A DNA stretch of 64,000 bases from CADEER01 sp965216585 (GTDB lineage Bacteria > Desulfobacterota > Binatia > HRBIN30 > CADEER01), in contig CBDCGC010000003.1 of the NCBI GenBank assembly GCA_965216585.1, positions 3,410,001-3,474,000 of the forward strand, read 5' to 3'. The notes below the pieces were generated by a model. The model did not search any database and was not told where the DNA came from. It was given only the letters and a program-made list of their open reading frames with translations. Positions 62,438 to 64,000 of this stretch are shown here, one piece after another; the first letter of the stretch is position 1, and each line of letters begins with the position of its first letter. The position numbers were made by a program, and so were the translations under genes.

Positions 62438-62860
62438 CCCCCATCTGTGGCCATCGGCGTTCATCAGTGGATCTAACCCTCGGGCAACCGGAACGACCGG
62501 GACCCCCATCTGTGGCCATCGGCGTTCATCAGTGGATCTAACCCTCGGGCAACCGGAACGACCGGGACCCCCCATCTGTAGTCATCGGCGTTCATCAGTG
62601 GATCTAACCCTCGGGCAACCGGAACGACCGGGACCCCCATCTGTGGCCATCGGCGTTCATCAGTGGATCTAACCCTCGGGCAACCGGAACGACCGGGACC
62701 CCCATCTGTGGCCATCGGCGTTCATCAGTGGATCTAACCCTCGGGCAACCGGAACGACCGGGACCCCCCATCTGTAGTCATCGGCGTTCATCAGTGGATC
62801 TAACCCTCGGGCAACCGGAACGACGGGGACCCCATCTGTGGCCATCGGCGTTCATCAGCG
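62438..62860. repeat. 65-bp tandem repeat array with 196-bp superperiod
   Basis: Seven copies of a unit containing ATCGGCGTTCATCAG start at 62452, 62517, 62583, 62648, 62713, 62779 and 62843. The spacing is 65, 66, 65, 65, 66 and 64. Units 3 and 6 share GTAGTCATC where others read GTGGCCATC, so a 196-bp block of three units was duplicated. Spacing is far too short and even for a CRISPR. Confidence 0.9.
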
Positions 62861-62937
62861 GCTCCTGCGGATCTTCAGCCGCTGGTGGTCCGCGAACGAG
62901 CGGGCTAAGTTGCAGGTTCACTATCGGAGGTCTGTGG

Positions 62938-63375
62938 ATGCTCGAGAGATGGCTTTTCGCAGGTGTCTTGGTTTTCTGCTGGGTCGCTCCGGTGTCGGCC
63001 GGTGAGGCCGGCAAATCCGGAACTCTCAAGGTGCGTTTCGCCAAGCTGGAGAAGAAGGGTGGCCACGTACTCCTCCAGGTTGCCAACTCGCGCGCCGTTT
63101 ACGAGAGCGACGATCAGTTCACCTACAGCGCCAAGATCCCGGCCGAGGGAGAGAGCGTTACCGCCACCTTTGATGACGTTCCGCACGGCGAGTATGCGGT
63201 CAAGGTGTTTCACGACGCCAACGATAACGAGAGAGTCGACATTGGCTGGCGCGGTCCGACCGAGAGCTACGGGTTTTCCAACGACGTGATGGGGTTCATG
63301 GGCCCGCCGGACTTTGACGATGCGAAGTTCAGGTTCGCCTCGCCGGAGAAGACGGTAGACATCACAGCAAAGTAG
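62938..63375 (+). CDS. DUF2141 family secreted protein
   Basis: A 145-residue protein starting at ATG 62938 with CGGAGG upstream. A signal peptide (1-21) ends VSA. The rest is one beta-sandwich domain with the DUF2141 features FDDVPHGEYAVKVFHDAND and GPTESYGFSNDV. The family lies in the periplasm or on the surface; function unknown. It follows the tandem repeat array. Confidence 0.85.
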   Translation: MLERWLFAGVLVFCWVAPVSAGEAGKSGTLKVRFAKLEKKGGHVLLQVANSRAVYESDDQFTYSAKIPAEGESVTATFDDVPHGEYAVKVFHDANDNERVDIGWRGPTESYGFSNDVMGFMGPPDFDDAKFRFASPEKTVDITAK

Positions 63376-63405
63376 CCGGTGGGAACCCGACGGAACGCCA
63401 CGCGT

Positions 63406-64000
63406 TCAGTCTGCAGCTAGCGCCGAGAGCAGCTGCGAAGGCGCGGCGGCGCTTCGTGAGCTGAGGTCGATGACCTCTATGGTGCTCGCTCCCGCGTCGA
63501 TGTGCTCGCCGATGCGTCCGCGGATCGCCGCCTCGTCGCCCCAGGCGACGAGCATGTCGACCAGGCGATCACTGCCGCCGCCGCCCAGGTCGTCTTCGCC
63601 CAGACCGTGCTCCCGCCAGCGTTCGCGGTAGACGGCGAGGGGAAGATAGATCGACAGCGCCTGGCGCGCCGCCGCTCGCGCCGACTTTGCATCGCGATCC
63701 AGGCAACAGGGCAGGACGACGTTGAGACGTTTTTCCGACCCGAGGATGTCGCGCGCACGTCGCGTGTGCTCGGGTGGCATCAGATAGGTATTGGCGCCAT
63801 CCGCCAGCTCGGCCGCCAGCGCCAGCATCTTCGGTCCGTGCGCGGCGACGAAGACGGGGGCGGCGGCGGTTTTGCGGACGCGGACCACGGCGGCGGCAAA
63901 CGTTTCCAGATAGGCGCGCATCGCCGACACCGGTTTGTCCCAGGCGACGCCGTGTATTTCCGCTGCAATCGGATTCGACACGCCGAGGCCGAGGAGGAAT
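63406..64000 (-). CDS. LLM-class (F420/FMN) oxidoreductase, partial
   Basis: The frame is open into the right edge, giving 198 codons of the C-terminal part; it reads FLLGLGVSNP at the cut end, the strand with the Gly motif of luciferase-like monooxygenases. GPKMLALAAELADGANTYL and an ending region with RGRIGEHIDAGASTIEVI support the family. F420 is the likely cofactor but FMN is possible. The start lies outside the window. Confidence 0.8.
   Translation of the reverse strand, partial: FLLGLGVSNPIAAEIHGVAWDKPVSAMRAYLETFAAAVVRVRKTAAAPVFVAAHGPKMLALAAELADGANTYLMPPEHTRRARDILGSEKRLNVVLPCCLDRDAKSARAAARQALSIYLPLAVYRERWREHGLGEDDLGGGGSDRLVDMLVAWGDEAAIRGRIGEHIDAGASTIEVIDLSSRSAAAPSQLLSALAAD

Noticed and set aside
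62438..62860. CRISPR-like array
   Set aside because: The units are contiguous with no unique spacers and differ only by a few bases; no cas genes are near.

Overview
The window is GC-rich, almost fully coding DNA with no rRNA or tRNA gene seen, so placement rests on protein families. Secreted proteins carry short calcium-loop (dockerin/EF-hand-like) repeats of the type DxDxSGxVxxxELxxxVxxAL, next to spondin-like lipoproteins, cysteine-rich secreted proteins and long acyl-CoA-type catabolic operons. That mix suggests an uncultured deltaproteobacterial-type lineage such as Binatota or Myxococcota; this is inference.

Layout. 1-9.6 kb: envelope and secreted proteins (a SurA-like protein cut by the left edge, a copper-monooxygenase-like protein, an EXPERA-type membrane protein, a metzincin protease, a TMTC-like glycosyltransferase), a cold-shock gene and an AlkD-like gene. 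9.69-11.36 kb: an intact insertion sequence with 11-bp terminal repeats and a 9-bp target duplication (CGAGGCTAG), next to a VapC-like gene remnant. 11.5-24 kb: housekeeping and secreted genes (DUF427, crotonase, GH5 lipoprotein, SulP transporter, 2OG-oxygenase-like protein, spondin lipoprotein, an ECF sigma/NrsF anti-sigma pair, beta-helix protein, PhoD-like phosphatase). 24.1-27.5 kb: a small peptide ending in 18 His-Xaa-Ser triplets, then a 1006-residue cysteine-rich repeat protein. 27.6-34.8 kb: accessory DNA with a nucleotidyltransferase, a MazEF pair whose toxin has an amber codon, an intact Phd/VapC pair, remnants of a carotenoid oxygenase and a CoA-transferase, a haem-binding secreted protein and a sigma-54 activator.

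35.0-57.0 kb: a long run of same-strand genes, often overlapping by 4 bases: cytochrome P450, tandem CoA-transferase, acyl-CoA synthetase, MaoC-type dehydratase, three SDRs, FMN proteins, an OYE/dienoyl-CoA-reductase-like flavoprotein, acyl-CoA dehydrogenase, NTF2-like proteins, two paralogous CrtC/AttH-like proteins, an APH-like kinase with a small partner, zinc alcohol dehydrogenase, VOC protein, amidohydrolase, carotenoid oxygenase and SRPBCC protein. A GG-N10-GC (sigma-54 type) promoter with two upstream dyads precedes the P450 gene, and sigma-54 activator genes flank the block. I infer a catabolic system for a hydrophobic, probably terpenoid, apocarotenoid or stilbene-like compound: oxidation by P450 and carotenoid oxygenase, CoA activation, then beta-oxidation-like steps including a possible phospho-elimination of a hydroxyacyl-CoA. 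The substrate is unknown.

57-64 kb: the second sigma-54 activator, another carotenoid oxygenase behind a TetR-type operator, two aldolases, a 65-bp tandem repeat array, a DUF2141 protein and an LLM-class oxidoreductase cut by the right edge.
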